Below are positions 37,286-46,663 of a stretch of 47,522 nt of DNA, one piece after another. Origin of the DNA: Piscirickettsia litoralis (GTDB taxonomy: Bacteria; Pseudomonadota; Gammaproteobacteria; Piscirickettsiales; Piscirickettsiaceae); contig NZ_MDTU01000001.1 in the NCBI RefSeq assembly GCF_001720395.1, forward strand, positions 2,430,918 through 2,478,439. Reading direction: 5' to 3'. The notes below the pieces were generated by a model. That model ran no database searches. It was given only the letters and a program-made list of their open reading frames with translations, and had not been told where the DNA came from. Positions within the stretch are counted from its first letter, which is position 1. Every line of letters starts with the position of its first letter. The translations under genes and the position numbers were made by a program.

Positions 37286-38098
37286 ATGGATATTTCTATT
37301 GTCTTAGCGACCTATAATTGGCCACAAGCCTTAGAGCGTGTTGTGAAAAGTTTTTTATCACAACAGACGCAGGCCAGTTTTGAAGTGGTCATCGCCGATG
37401 ATGGTTCAAAAGATGATACTAAACATTTAATTGATCAAGTTAAATCAACGAGTCATATTCCGATTCAGCATATTTGGCAAGAAGATCAAGGCTTTCAACT
37501 TGCTAAAATCCGTAATAAAGCAGTTGTAGCGGCAAAGGGTGAGTATATTATTTTTGTCGATGGCGATTGTATTGTGCCGAGTTATTTTATTCAACGCCAT
37601 TATGAGCTTGCAAAAACTGGCTTTTTTGTCGGTGGTAATCGTATATTGCTCAGTGAAAATTTCACTCAGGTAGTATTAGAACAAAAAATAAATTTAGCTG
37701 ACAAGAGTTTACTTTATTGGTTTGTTAAGCGTTTATCAGGGCACTGTAATCGCTTATTGCCTCTGGTTAAAAGAGCATTAGGTTCTTGGCGTGAAAGTAG
37801 GCAAAAATGGCAAGGGGTACGGGGTTGTAATATCGCCGCTTGGAAAATGGATATTATTGCTGTCAATGGTTTTGATGAAAGTTTTACCGGCTGGGGTTAT
37901 GAAGATTCGGATTTTATCATTCGCTTATTACGGGCAGGAATAAAACGTTTGGATGGGCGTTATTATGCGCCGTTATTTCATCTTTGGCATCAAGAGAATA
38001 GCAGGGGCCAAGAGCAAGAGAATTTATCACGTTTGCAGCAAGTGATTGATGGCACACATACTCAGGCCCATGTGGGCATAAATCAGTATTTAACGTAG
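37286..38098 (+). CDS. Family 2 glycosyltransferase with galactosyltransferase-type C-terminal motif
   Basis: A 270-residue intact GT2 enzyme. The N-terminal Rossmann part is [18 protein letters not shown] with [12 protein letters not shown]; the DXD-type motif is FVDGDCIVP, and the C-terminal motif [20 protein letters not shown] resembles the glycosyltransferase 7C domain (chondroitin synthase/K-antigen type). It starts 2 bp after the previous glycosyltransferase and precedes hldD, so it probably adds an outer sugar to the LPS core. Sugar donor is unknown. Confidence 0.88.
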   Translation: MDISIVLATYNWPQALERVVKSFLSQQTQASFEVVIADDGSKDDTKHLIDQVKSTSHIPIQHIWQEDQGFQLAKIRNKAVVAAKGEYIIFVDGDCIVPSYFIQRHYELAKTGFFVGGNRILLSENFTQVVLEQKINLADKSLLYWFVKRLSGHCNRLLPLVKRALGSWRESRQKWQGVRGCNIAAWKMDIIAVNGFDESFTGWGYEDSDFIIRLLRAGIKRLDGRYYAPLFHLWHQENSRGQEQENLSRLQQVIDGTHTQAHVGINQYLT

Positions 38099-38109
38099 GA
38101 GAGTCATTT

Positions 38110-39057
38110 ATGATTATTGTCACCGGTGGTGCAGGGTTTATTGGTAGTAATTTAATCAAGCAGTTAAATGAGCAAGGACATCGCGAGATTTTAGTGGTCG
38201 ATGATTTATCCGATGGCAAAAAATTCGTGAATTTAGCCGATTGCGATATTTTAGATTACCTGGATAAAGATCAGTTTATCGAAAAAATTAAAGCTAATGA
38301 TGATTTTTCTGACTACGTTAAAGCGGTATTTCACCAAGGGGCATGTTCTAAAACGACGGAGTGGGATGGCCGTTATATGATGAACAATAACTATGAGTAT
38401 TCAAAACAGTTATTGCATTATTGTATGGCCCGTGGAATTGCCTTTATTTATGCATCCAGTGCTGCTGTGTATGGTGGTAGTGATACTTTTAAAGAGGTGC
38501 GTGAATTTGAAAAGCCGTTAAATGTGTATGGTTATTCTAAGTGGCAATTTGATCAATATATCCGTCAATGCGCTCTATCAGCTTCGAGTCAGGTGGTAGG
38601 TTTGCGTTATTTCAATGTCTATGGTCCTCGTGAACAGCATAAAGGTTCAATGGCGAGTGTGGCTTATCACCTGAATAATCAAATGCATGAAAGTGGCAAA
38701 ATTAAACTGTTTGCAGGCTCTGGCGGTTATGAAGATGGTGAGCAGCGCCGCGATTTTATTTATGTTGGCGATGTTGTCAAAGTAAATCTATGGCTGTTAG
38801 AAAACCCTGATGTCTCTGGAATCTTTAATTTAGGCACTGGCTCAAGCCAGAGTTTTAACGATGTCGCTCGTGCGGTGATGGAGTGGCATGGCCAGGGTGA
38901 GTTAAGTTATGTGCCTTTCCCAGAGCATTTAAAGGGGGCGTATCAAAGTTTTACTGAGGCGGATATGCATGATCTACGTCATGCCGGGTTTGATGAGCGC
39001 TTTTTAACGGTTGAAGAAGGCGTAAAACTTTATTTAGATTGGTTACATTCGAGATAA
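38110..39057 (+). CDS. hldD: ADP-L-glycero-D-manno-heptose 6-epimerase HldD
   Basis: A 315-residue extended short-chain dehydrogenase. HldD epimerises ADP-D-glycero-D-manno-heptose to the L-form used by WaaC and WaaF. The NADP site is GGAGFIGSN at residues 6-14, with [14 protein letters not shown] (a signature of HldD), [12 protein letters not shown], the YGYSKWQFD catalytic Tyr-Lys, and [15 protein letters not shown]. The C-terminal part has [11 protein letters not shown]. The start ATG follows AGGAGAG. It sits inside the heptose-glycosyltransferase operon as expected. Confidence 0.96.
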   Translation: MIIVTGGAGFIGSNLIKQLNEQGHREILVVDDLSDGKKFVNLADCDILDYLDKDQFIEKIKANDDFSDYVKAVFHQGACSKTTEWDGRYMMNNNYEYSKQLLHYCMARGIAFIYASSAAVYGGSDTFKEVREFEKPLNVYGYSKWQFDQYIRQCALSASSQVVGLRYFNVYGPREQHKGSMASVAYHLNNQMHESGKIKLFAGSGGYEDGEQRRDFIYVGDVVKVNLWLLENPDVSGIFNLGTGSSQSFNDVARAVMEWHGQGELSYVPFPEHLKGAYQSFTEADMHDLRHAGFDERFLTVEEGVKLYLDWLHSR

Positions 39058-39064
39058 TATATTC

Positions 39065-40349
39065 ATGATACGTCGATTTTATACTTGCTGTTTTTACTTA
39101 TTATTGCCTGTTATTTTTTTGCGTCTATGGTGGAAAAGTCGGAAGTTACCGGCTTATCGAAGCCGCTGGTTAGAGCGTTTAGGCTGGGCGAAGGTTCCTA
39201 AAGAATATCAACATGGCTTGTGGATCCATGCGGCGTCTGTCGGTGAGGTGGTTGCTGCGAGCATGCTGGTCAAAACCTTACGTGAACAAGGGGATAAGCG
39301 GCCGATTGTGATGACAACGATGACGCCGACAGGCTCTGAGCAAGTTCAACGCAGTTTGGCCGATCAACAGGTTTATCATGTTTTTGTGCCTTATGACTTA
39401 CCCTGTGCGGTGCGTCGATTCCTTGATTTTGTCCGGCCTAAAATTTTAATTTTAATTGAAACAGAAGTCTGGCCGAACTTGCTGGCTGAAGCGAAAAAAA
39501 TATGATATTCCTTGCGTGCTCGCCAATGCTCGATTATCTGCACGCTCTGCTGCAGGCTATCAGCGTTTTAAAGGCTTTAGTTCGTGGATGATGCAACAAT
39601 TTGATTTGGTTTTGCCTCAAACTGATGCAGATGCTGAGCGCTTTATTAAATTAGGTGTAGATAAAGAGCAGGTTAAAATCTGTGGTAATGTTAAATATGA
39701 TTTGTCTTGGCCAGAAGGTTTAGCTGCTAAAGCAAAAGTGATTCGCGAAGCTTTAGGCACAGCGCGGCCGGTTGTAACGGTGGCAAGCACTCATAAAGGT
39801 GAAGAAGAGCTTGTTTTAACGGTGTTTGAAAAAATTTGGCAGAAATTAGATGTGATTCTAGTTTTAGTACCGCGCCACCCCAATCGTTTTGCAGAAGTGA
39901 AAAAGCTTTGTGAGAAAACAGACCGGAAATTTTCTTGCCGCAGTGATAATGATGCCTCTCTTAATCAAGAAATTCAGCTCTATTTGGGCGACTCGATGGG
40001 GGAGATGGGGCTTTATTATCAGCTTGCAGATATTGCCGTGGTTGCAGGAAGTTTTCAGCCGATTGGCGGGCATAATATGCTAGAACCGGCGTCGCTCGGC
40101 AAAGCGGTGATTACCGGGCCACATGTCTTTAACTTTACTCAAGTGGCTCAATTATTGCTTGATGCGAATGCGGCGATAAAAGTCGAAGAAATGAGTGATA
40201 GTTTAGCTGAGAGCATTATTGATCTATTGACTGACTCTGAAAAATGCTTGGCTATGGGCAAGTGTGGCCGAGAAGTGGTTAAAAAGCACCAAGGGGCGAG
40301 TCAGCGGACTTTAGATGAAGTACGTCGAGTGATGAAGTGTCGGCAGTAA
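39065..40349 (+). pseudogene. waaA: 3-deoxy-D-manno-octulosonate (Kdo) transferase WaaA, frameshifted
   Basis: WaaA transfers Kdo to lipid A precursor at the inner membrane. The first frame starts MIRRFYTCCFYLLLPVIFLR (membrane anchor) and has WIHAASVGEVVAAS and ILIETEVWPNLL; it stops at 39505. One A fewer in the 7-A run 39494-39500 joins it to the second frame: DIPCVLANARLSARSAAGYQ, GNVKYD, VLVPRHPNRF, and GSFQPIGGHNMLEPASLGKA, all WaaA signatures. Total about 427 residues, near the E. coli 425. Because WaaA is normally essential, the indel is probably a sequencing error. Confidence 0.94.
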
Positions 40350-40381
40350 AGTAGCGGCCTCTGCAATATGAGCTGCAATAC

Positions 40382-40519
40382 TCAGTTGCCATTAAATTCT
40401 TTTAAAAACATGACTGGTTGGGTGCTAAATCCCCACCGATATGCACCGCAAATCTCCTTTCCATCAATACTGTTGGGTACGGTAAAGTTGGGATGGCCAG
40501 AAACAATACAGCCGCCCAT
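40382..40519 (-). CDS. Small ORF of 45 residues, unknown
   Basis: A minus-strand ORF beginning ATG 40519 and ending TGA 40382, encoding a protein with two Cys, several aromatic residues and the segment GKEICGAYRWGFSTQPVMF. It lies in the 202-bp gap between waaA and the GH3 gene and is downstream of GH3 on the same strand. The balanced, non-repetitive composition makes it look like the end of a once longer gene. No family recognised and no obvious ribosome-binding site; it may be a remnant. Confidence 0.3.
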   Translation of the reverse strand: MGGCIVSGHPNFTVPNSIDGKEICGAYRWGFSTQPVMFLKEFNGN

Positions 40520-40551
40520 CAGTTTTTTATTTTAAAATTTCGAACTCAGAC

Positions 40552-42888
40552 TCAAAAATTTAAACCTGTGCCTCTCGCTAGTTTAGGGTGATCCCATGCA
40601 AAGGATAAGGTATTTGTTTTACCAAGTGCAGTTACTGCCGTGTCTTTGCCGTTATATAAATAGTCTGCCATGGCTGCACCACCACTAGTCCCTGGTAGCC
40701 ATGCAGCAATGATGGCATCACTAAGCAGCCAAGGGGAATTGCCCCAACCTTTTTGCTGTAAAGTCACGGGGCGTCCAGAATAAACAACACTTAATAGTGG
40801 AATATGACTGTTTTTAAGTTGCTTAATTGCTTGTAGAGCACTTTTATCATAGCCTAGTTTTAAGTTTGATTTTTCTCTCGCAGCTAAATAAGGGTTTTGC
40901 ATTGAACCTGCCGAATTTTTATAGAGTGGGTTATTATTGCAAACATCTCCCATATACTCAGCATAAGGGTATTCACCTAGCGATCCGATTGCTAAGGTAT
41001 TAGCACCCGTCAATTGATACTGATTAATATAACCTTGTAGTTCGTTTAGTGTTAGCACAACGAGAGAAGGGGATAGCTTTGATGGGAATAGTTGTTTATC
41101 TTTCAGCTTGTCAACAACAATGGCCAATTTCTGTTGGCTGTTAAGATTTTTAATCATGCCGTCTAACAAAGATGTTGCATATGACTCTTTTTTATTTTGT
41201 CCTCTCCAAAATGTATTCCCAAGGTAACCTTGCCAGCGTATAGTCCAACCCCCATTTTGCATACCTATGTTATTGTAATCATAAACAGTTTCCCCGCCTT
41301 CAATTTGAGGCAGATGCTCATGATTGCCTAATAAAATAATATATTGATAATTATGCTGATTAATCGGTTGAATGCGATGGTTGTTTTTTAGCAAAACAAA
41401 GGACTCCAGCGCTGCTTTTTGAGCAATTACAGCTGCTGCCTGATTATTTTGACCTTTTAAAGATAAAGGCTTTTTATAATGATTATTTTTGACGCTAATA
41501 TGAATTCCTTGAATTAGGCCCATAGCTAATTTAATTTCTAAAATTCGTTTAACATGGTCTTTAAGCGCATTAATATCTAGTGATTGAGTGGAGGGGTGAT
41601 TAGACTTTAACAGCTTGCTAAAATCAGTTTTAAATTGATCAATAGTCTTGTAAGATGAGAATGTGTCCATCATAAACATATCAATGCCCGCATTTTCAGC
41701 GTGTAATAATGCGTGTTGATAGCGTTCATCTGAGTTTTTATTGTGTTGAAACGGGTTTGCCTTAGGACTTTGCGTTGGCCAACCTTGATTTGCTGCACGG
41801 TCAGTTGCAATATCATCAGAAACCACCAACCCAGAGAATTTTAACTGATTTGGGTTTTCACCATCAAGTAGGCCATGTCTTAAATACGTTGTATTGACTG
41901 TCATCGGAACATAACGCCCAGAATTAGAGCCAACACCAGTAATTGAGCTATAAGACACCATGACAGAACCCACATTAGCTCCATCTATAGCGCCAATATA
42001 TCCAGGGATATTTTCCTTATAAAAGGTGCTCACGTTTTGTTTGTTTAATTTAACATGGCCTTCATCTTGCCCATGTTCTGTATTTCCATCACCAATATAA
42101 TGCTTTGCTGTTGCAAGGATTCCAGTTATATTATTTTGTGTTGTTTTATATCTTGGATATTGCATACCTAGAATATAACTTTTAGCAAGTGCTTTCACTA
42201 TACTTGGATCTGAGCTGAATGATTCATAACTACGACCCCAGTTCAAATTATGTGCAATTGCAAGTGTTGGAGCAAAGGCCCAATTAACCCCGCTTTTTTT
42301 TACGTCTTCACTAGTATAACGACCTATTTCCCTGATGAGTGAAGGATCATGTGTGGCTCCTAAAGCAATATTTTGAGGGAACAATACTGAACCTAAAATA
42401 TGCTGATTTCCATGTACAGCATCTGTTCCTAATAATGGAAATATCTTATATTCCTGACCTGATTTATTTTTAACAATAACAGGTTGATTTAAAAATTGAG
42501 ACAAACTTCTCCAGTTACTCAATGTAGAGTAATGTTTTAATATGTTAGTATCTGTTAAAGGGTTGAGATTAGTGTGAATCGCCTTTGCATCTTTTTGAAT
42601 AGCTTCTTTAGGGGCATTGTTCCCTCCAACGAAAAAACCGCCAATTTTGTACTGTAGGATTTTACTCTTAGGCATTCCATCGACCAGTCCGCTGGAAGCC
42701 AACATAGATTGACCAATTAAAAAGTCAATACAGTGAGCACTAGAGATGCTGTTATTAGGAGTGGGGCAAACGGCAGCGATAACCTTGTTTGCCTCACTTG
42801 CGTAGTGAGAATAAGGTAAAAAAGCCAAAGAATAACTACAGCAGCTTAATAAAGAAATAGGCAAAATGCATTTGATCGTAAAGCTCAC
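40552..42888 (-). CDS. Secreted glycoside hydrolase family 3 (beta-glucosidase-like)
   Basis: About 778 residues. A signal peptide (start GTG 42888 with GGAG before it, sequence SFTIKCILPISLL...LA) precedes a GH3 N-terminal domain: LLGTDAVHGNQHI (substrate-binding loop), SGVNWAFAPTLAI, GRSYESFSSDP, ATAKHYIGDG (catalytic loop Lys-His) and the nucleophile region FSGLVVSDDIATDR with the Asp. The C-terminal domain has ALESFVLLKNNHRIQPI and SVVYSGRPVTL, WLPGTSGGAAMADYLYNGK. GH3 enzymes cut beta-glucosides or beta-N-acetylhexosaminides; the mix here is closest to the ExoI/BglX-like type. Its end GTGLNF is short relative to the usual YPFGYGL tail. Confidence 0.88.
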   Translation of the reverse strand: MSFTIKCILPISLLSCCSYSLAFLPYSHYASEANKVIAAVCPTPNNSISSAHCIDFLIGQSMLASSGLVDGMPKSKILQYKIGGFFVGGNNAPKEAIQKDAKAIHTNLNPLTDTNILKHYSTLSNWRSLSQFLNQPVIVKNKSGQEYKIFPLLGTDAVHGNQHILGSVLFPQNIALGATHDPSLIREIGRYTSEDVKKSGVNWAFAPTLAIAHNLNWGRSYESFSSDPSIVKALAKSYILGMQYPRYKTTQNNITGILATAKHYIGDGNTEHGQDEGHVKLNKQNVSTFYKENIPGYIGAIDGANVGSVMVSYSSITGVGSNSGRYVPMTVNTTYLRHGLLDGENPNQLKFSGLVVSDDIATDRAANQGWPTQSPKANPFQHNKNSDERYQHALLHAENAGIDMFMMDTFSSYKTIDQFKTDFSKLLKSNHPSTQSLDINALKDHVKRILEIKLAMGLIQGIHISVKNNHYKKPLSLKGQNNQAAAVIAQKAALESFVLLKNNHRIQPINQHNYQYIILLGNHEHLPQIEGGETVYDYNNIGMQNGGWTIRWQGYLGNTFWRGQNKKESYATSLLDGMIKNLNSQQKLAIVVDKLKDKQLFPSKLSPSLVVLTLNELQGYINQYQLTGANTLAIGSLGEYPYAEYMGDVCNNNPLYKNSAGSMQNPYLAAREKSNLKLGYDKSALQAIKQLKNSHIPLLSVVYSGRPVTLQQKGWGNSPWLLSDAIIAAWLPGTSGGAAMADYLYNGKDTAVTALGKTNTLSFAWDHPKLARGTGLNF

Positions 42889-42900
42889 TAAAATCTCCAA

Positions 42901-43213
42901 ATTTTAAGGGTGTTCCATCTTGGATAAAACTAATATTCTATCCTATTTTGAAAACATTTTAACCTGGTAGAACTACTATGTTTTCAATTAATAAAATTTT
43001 ATATATTAAAATTCATAATATTAATTTTTTATGGGTAGATGAGCCTTGTAAGGGTAACATGTCTTCCTGTTTTCATGATATTGGTGAAATAAATTTATAT
43101 CATTTTATTTCCTCTGTTGAAATAGTCTCAAACTGAGAGTACACATTGGTAAAACTACATACTTATTTAATTTTTAGTTTTTGGTATAGTTCTCCTAAAT
43201 ATTTTAATATTAT
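42901..43213. other. 313-bp divergent intergenic region between GH3 and the PLC-like gene
   Basis: Very AT-rich with no coding frame of note. It must hold the promoters of both divergent secreted-enzyme genes. Near the right side, TTTTTGGTATAGT (about 43177-43190) could be a -10 region for the PLC-like gene. No clear palindromic operator was seen. Confidence 0.5.
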
Positions 43214-45262
43214 ATGTTTTATTTTAAAAATAGTTGGAAATTTAATGTCAAAAAAAAGTATTTAACTACCTGTTTTATTTTTACTTTGGCCTTTTCAAGT
43301 ACAAGCTTTTCTTGGAGTAACTACTTTAGATTCGTTAATAATTTTAACTATCCTGTTATCGTGTCTATTACACCTGATGCTGGTTGGTACGACCCGTCAG
43401 GGATTCATAATTTATGCAACAGTGCCAAAAATAATACCGTTGCCGATCAGTCAGTAAGCTGTGAGTACCAGTTTACTGACGGAAAAATGAACTGGTATAG
43501 TCAATATGGCTCTAATGAGGGAATAATTAAAGTTTCAAAAAAAGATGATACAACGAGTTATTGTACGTTTCATTACTATTACAGTCGCTCTTCTTATAAA
43601 TCATATTTTGATGTTCGTTCAGAAAAAATTAGTTTGCCGGATTGCCATGGTCAATTTAGCCAAAAAGAATTTTCTGTGGTAACAGACCATAATAAAGCGC
43701 TAGCTCGACCATTAGATGGAAATGTTATTTTTAATATTGATGGTTTAAAGGCTGCCGAGGTAACAGAAAGCTTATCTCAAGCAGACTGTGGTGGTAAAGG
43801 AGGGGATAATTGTATTATTTTTTCACCAGACCTAAATAAGAAATATATTAATAATGGAAGTTCATTAGAAGAAATGCTAGGTTTACAGGCTAAACTAAGT
43901 GAAAATGAACCTTTAAATTTCGAACAGTTTCTAGGGGGTCATAACTCTGCAGTATCAAGACATTATACTGGAAGCAATAGCCCGTATAATTTAAGTTATT
44001 CAGATCCAGATGCCTACAGTAACTTAACTGACCAATTAAATGAGGGTGTTCGCCAAATTGAGCTAGATATTCAGTGGTATAATAATAAAATTGTTCTCTG
44101 TCACAACCATGTCTCTGACTTATCTATCATGAAGAATATTTTATGTGCAGACAGTTATCCTGTCGTTGGCGATAATAAAAAATATCCGCTTAATGAAATA
44201 TCAGAATGATCATCCTGATGACATGATGATTATTTACCTTGATATCAACGAGCCTTTAGATCAGCATATTAATAATTTGGATCAAGCGATTAAAAAAACA
44301 CTAGTATGGAAAAGTGGTCCTTATAAAGGCCAAACTCTATATTTTTGCACCAGCAGACTCAAAAAAATTATTTTAACGTAAGTTCGCTTCCTGCTTATAA
44401 ACTAACAGCAAAAATATTAATCAATAAATATCATAAAAATATTGTCATTGTTAATGACGATGGTAGTTCTGGTGGTGGCCCTGATTTGACTAAAAGTCAA
44501 TATGTTTTAACTGCGATTGATCACTCTCAAGCAACACCTTTAATTCATCGATCTATTGATGGATTTTTACCTAATAAAATTAAATGTGTTAATAATACGA
44601 GCAAGTATCAAAGAATAAATAAGTTTTATTCTGATGACTCTAATCACTATAATTTATTTAGAATGAATGCAGATAGAACAACAATTAATTATGTTAGTTC
44701 TGTTGGTAATAAAAAGCCAGATCAGTATAGCGATTATTTTACTACAGGGAACATTGCTAACTTGCAAGCTTGCCCTGTTAATATTTATGCGATGAATATG
44801 CTCGGCTTTACATGTGGTTCTTCCTCATGTGATACGCATCCTACAGATCCTAGATTATATTCATTTTTATGGAGTTGGGGCTTAGGGTATCCGTTAAGGT
44901 CTTCAAGTTCGAAGATTGCTTATATTAATCCGAAAACAAAGCACTTTGAAAATGAAGAAATTATAGCAAATAACAAGTATAGCGTACTTTGCTATAAACG
45001 GCCTGTTTTAGGCCAAATAACGCCGATGGCTAGTTTAAATTGGTATATAAAATCGATTGATTTTAGTCAGGCTAATAAAAGAGATTTAGTTAAATTATGT
45101 AATGCTTCGGGAGGATATTTTGCTACACCTGTGACATCGTACTGGATGGATGATGTACTAACCAAGTTCAAAGCTAACAATCGCTATTTATTGGTTAACT
45201 ACCAATATCAAAATGGTCAATGGATAGCAAACGATGGAAAATCACTGGTTAGTGCTTCATAA
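43214..45262 (+). pseudogene. Secreted PI-PLC-like phosphodiesterase, frameshifted
   Basis: Three frames join into a roughly 680-residue exported protein. The signal sequence is around KKKYLTTCFIFTLAFSSTSF; a 213-residue N-terminal beta-rich domain with paired Cys follows. The phospholipase C-type core is FLGGHNSAVSRHYTG (general-acid His), VRQIELDIQW, IVLCHNHVSDL (second His), then MMIIYLDINEP and, after another shift, NVSSLPAYKLTAKILINKY and IVIVNDDGSSGG. This is the TIM-barrel PLC-like phosphodiesterase superfamily. Breaks are near 44196-44198 and 44342-44346; a third missing A at 43250-43257 would give an ATG at 43245 with a better signal peptide. Substrate (phosphatidylinositol or another phospholipid) is inferred from the superfamily only. 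Confidence 0.75.
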
Positions 45263-45313
45263 GTCTAAGTGAGTTAAATTAGTTTTTATATTTAAATTAG
45301 GTAGGTTATTAAA

Positions 45314-46128
45314 ATGATTAAAAAGGTATTATCATTATGTTTTTTGCCTTTATTATTGGGGCTTGGTATTATTCATTGCTGTTAGCTGGATCATGGGAAG
45401 CATTCAATATTAAAAATAACACATCAAAGATAATTTATGCGTGTGTTTTACCAGATAGTACTTACCATATGCATGTAGACAACCTTTCTTGGGATTGTAA
45501 TCAGCCAACAGCAATTGCACCTAAGTCATTTGCCGCTGTATTTAATCCAGGATTCCATGCATTTGCTAGCTCACAAGGCAGCTTGCATCTTATGTTTGGA
45601 GATTCTAAGCCTTTAAGTGTCGGTAATGTTAAACCTGGACATGTAGGGGTTTCTGCTTACCTTTCATGCAATGACGATGGTGATTGCAGTTGGGATGATA
45701 GCAAAACGGTGAATTTACAAACTTCTCATGAGGTTAATGCGAAGGGTGAAAATCAAGTGATGGTTATTAATTCTATAAAACCAAATAATCACAGTATGGT
45801 TTGTGTAACAAACTCAATGTCAGTAGGTGGAGATTTGTACCTTAAAGTGGGTGAAAATGTTTCTGGAAGTTTAGGAGAAGGGTTTACTAGTGGGCATACT
45901 CGGTGTTGGTTCGGAGCACATAGTGTGAGTGTTTATGGCTGCTCTTCGAAATATACAGGGGCTAGATGTTGGCACTATGCTAATTTTTTTATAAATCCAG
46001 AAGTTTCTTCATATGGTGAAGTTGAAATTACCGGTAATGATGAAACTCAGGGTAAGACGCTATGGCATCATAATCTGGGGATGATAATAGAAGGATATAC
46101 TATATGGGATTCATGGAATGACAACTAG
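45314..46128 (+). pseudogene. Exported hypothetical protein, frameshifted in signal peptide
   Basis: About 271 residues when one T is added to the 6-T run at 45340-45345; this joins MIKKVLSLCFFAFIIGAWYY (a good signal peptide ending LLLA) to the body GSWEAFNIKNNTSKIIYACV. The mature protein is beta-rich with many Cys (DCNQ, SCNDDGDCSWD, MVCVTNS, RCWFGAH, GCSSKYTGARCWH) and polar residues, which fits an extracellular disulfide-rich domain. No recognised family. Its opening FNIKNNTSKIIYACVLPDSTY resembles FRFVNNFNYPVIVSITPDAGW of the preceding PLC-like protein, so the two may share a domain. It lies 51 bp downstream of it and may be co-transcribed. Confidence 0.6.
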
Positions 46129-46158
46129 TTAAAATTTTTAACCGCATAGCGAAAATTT

Positions 46159-46174
46159 CGGGGGCTTGCCCCCG
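46159..46174. terminator. GC-rich hairpin after the exported protein gene
   Basis: CGGGGGC (46159-46165) and GCCCCCG (46168-46174) form a perfect 7-bp stem with a 2-base loop, 31 bases after the stop of the exported protein. There is no T-tract, so it may be a rho-independent stop without tail, or the left-end structure of the IS200/IS605 remnant that follows. Confidence 0.55.
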
Positions 46175-46185
46175 TGATGAATAGC

Positions 46186-46212
46186 GTATAATGAGCTAAA
46201 GGCTCATTATAC
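46186..46212. repeat. Perfect 11-bp inverted repeat at the left end of the IS200/IS605 remnant
   Basis: GTATAATGAGC (46186-46196) and GCTCATTATAC (46202-46212) are exact complements around TAAAG. IS200/IS605 elements carry such subterminal hairpins recognised by the Y1 transposase, and the remnant of a TnpA gene starts 40 bases later, so this is best read as the element's left-end hairpin. Confidence 0.7.
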
Positions 46213-46252
46213 GGTGTTCGTTGCATAGATTTAGATAGAAATAGTCAGAATT

Positions 46253-46663
46253 ATGTATCATTTTGTCTGGGTTACTAAATATAAGCATAAGGTTTTGAAG
46301 AGCCTTACAGAAGTACATTGAAACAAGTTATAGAAAAGACTGGTTATGATTATAATATTGAAATTGTTGTGCTAGAGGTTCCGATTGATCATATACACAT
46401 GGTGGTTAGGCCAGAGCCAAAAGTATCGCCATCAAATATAATGTAAGTGGTAAAAAGTATTTCAGCAAGGCAATTTTTTAAGTTATATCCAGATATTAAA
46501 AGCGATACCTTTGGGGAGGTAAGTTATGGGCTCAAAATTTTTCGTAGAAACGATTGGTAATGCTAGTGAAGAGGTGATTCACGAGTATGTAAGAAACCAG
46601 CTTAAGGTGATGGATAAAAGTGAGAAAAATGAGGTCCTGTTGGAGTTGTATAGTATTAAGTGA
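46253..46663 (+). mobile_element. tnpA: IS200/IS605-family TnpA (Y1 HUH transposase), degraded
   Basis: No frame is complete, but pieces read in order: YHFVWVTKYKHKVLK (typical TnpA opening), then after a frameshift IEIVVLEVPIDHIHMVVRP, where DHIHM is the HUH motif, then an in-frame TAA at 46444, FFKLYPDIKSDTFG, and after another shift EEVIHEYVRNQLKVM, with the catalytic Tyr in HEYVRNQ. TnpA cuts and rejoins single-stranded DNA at the hairpin ends. With one stop and at least two frame breaks this copy is a pseudogene. No TnpB is present. The last codon abuts the stop of the convergent LuxR gene. Confidence 0.85.
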
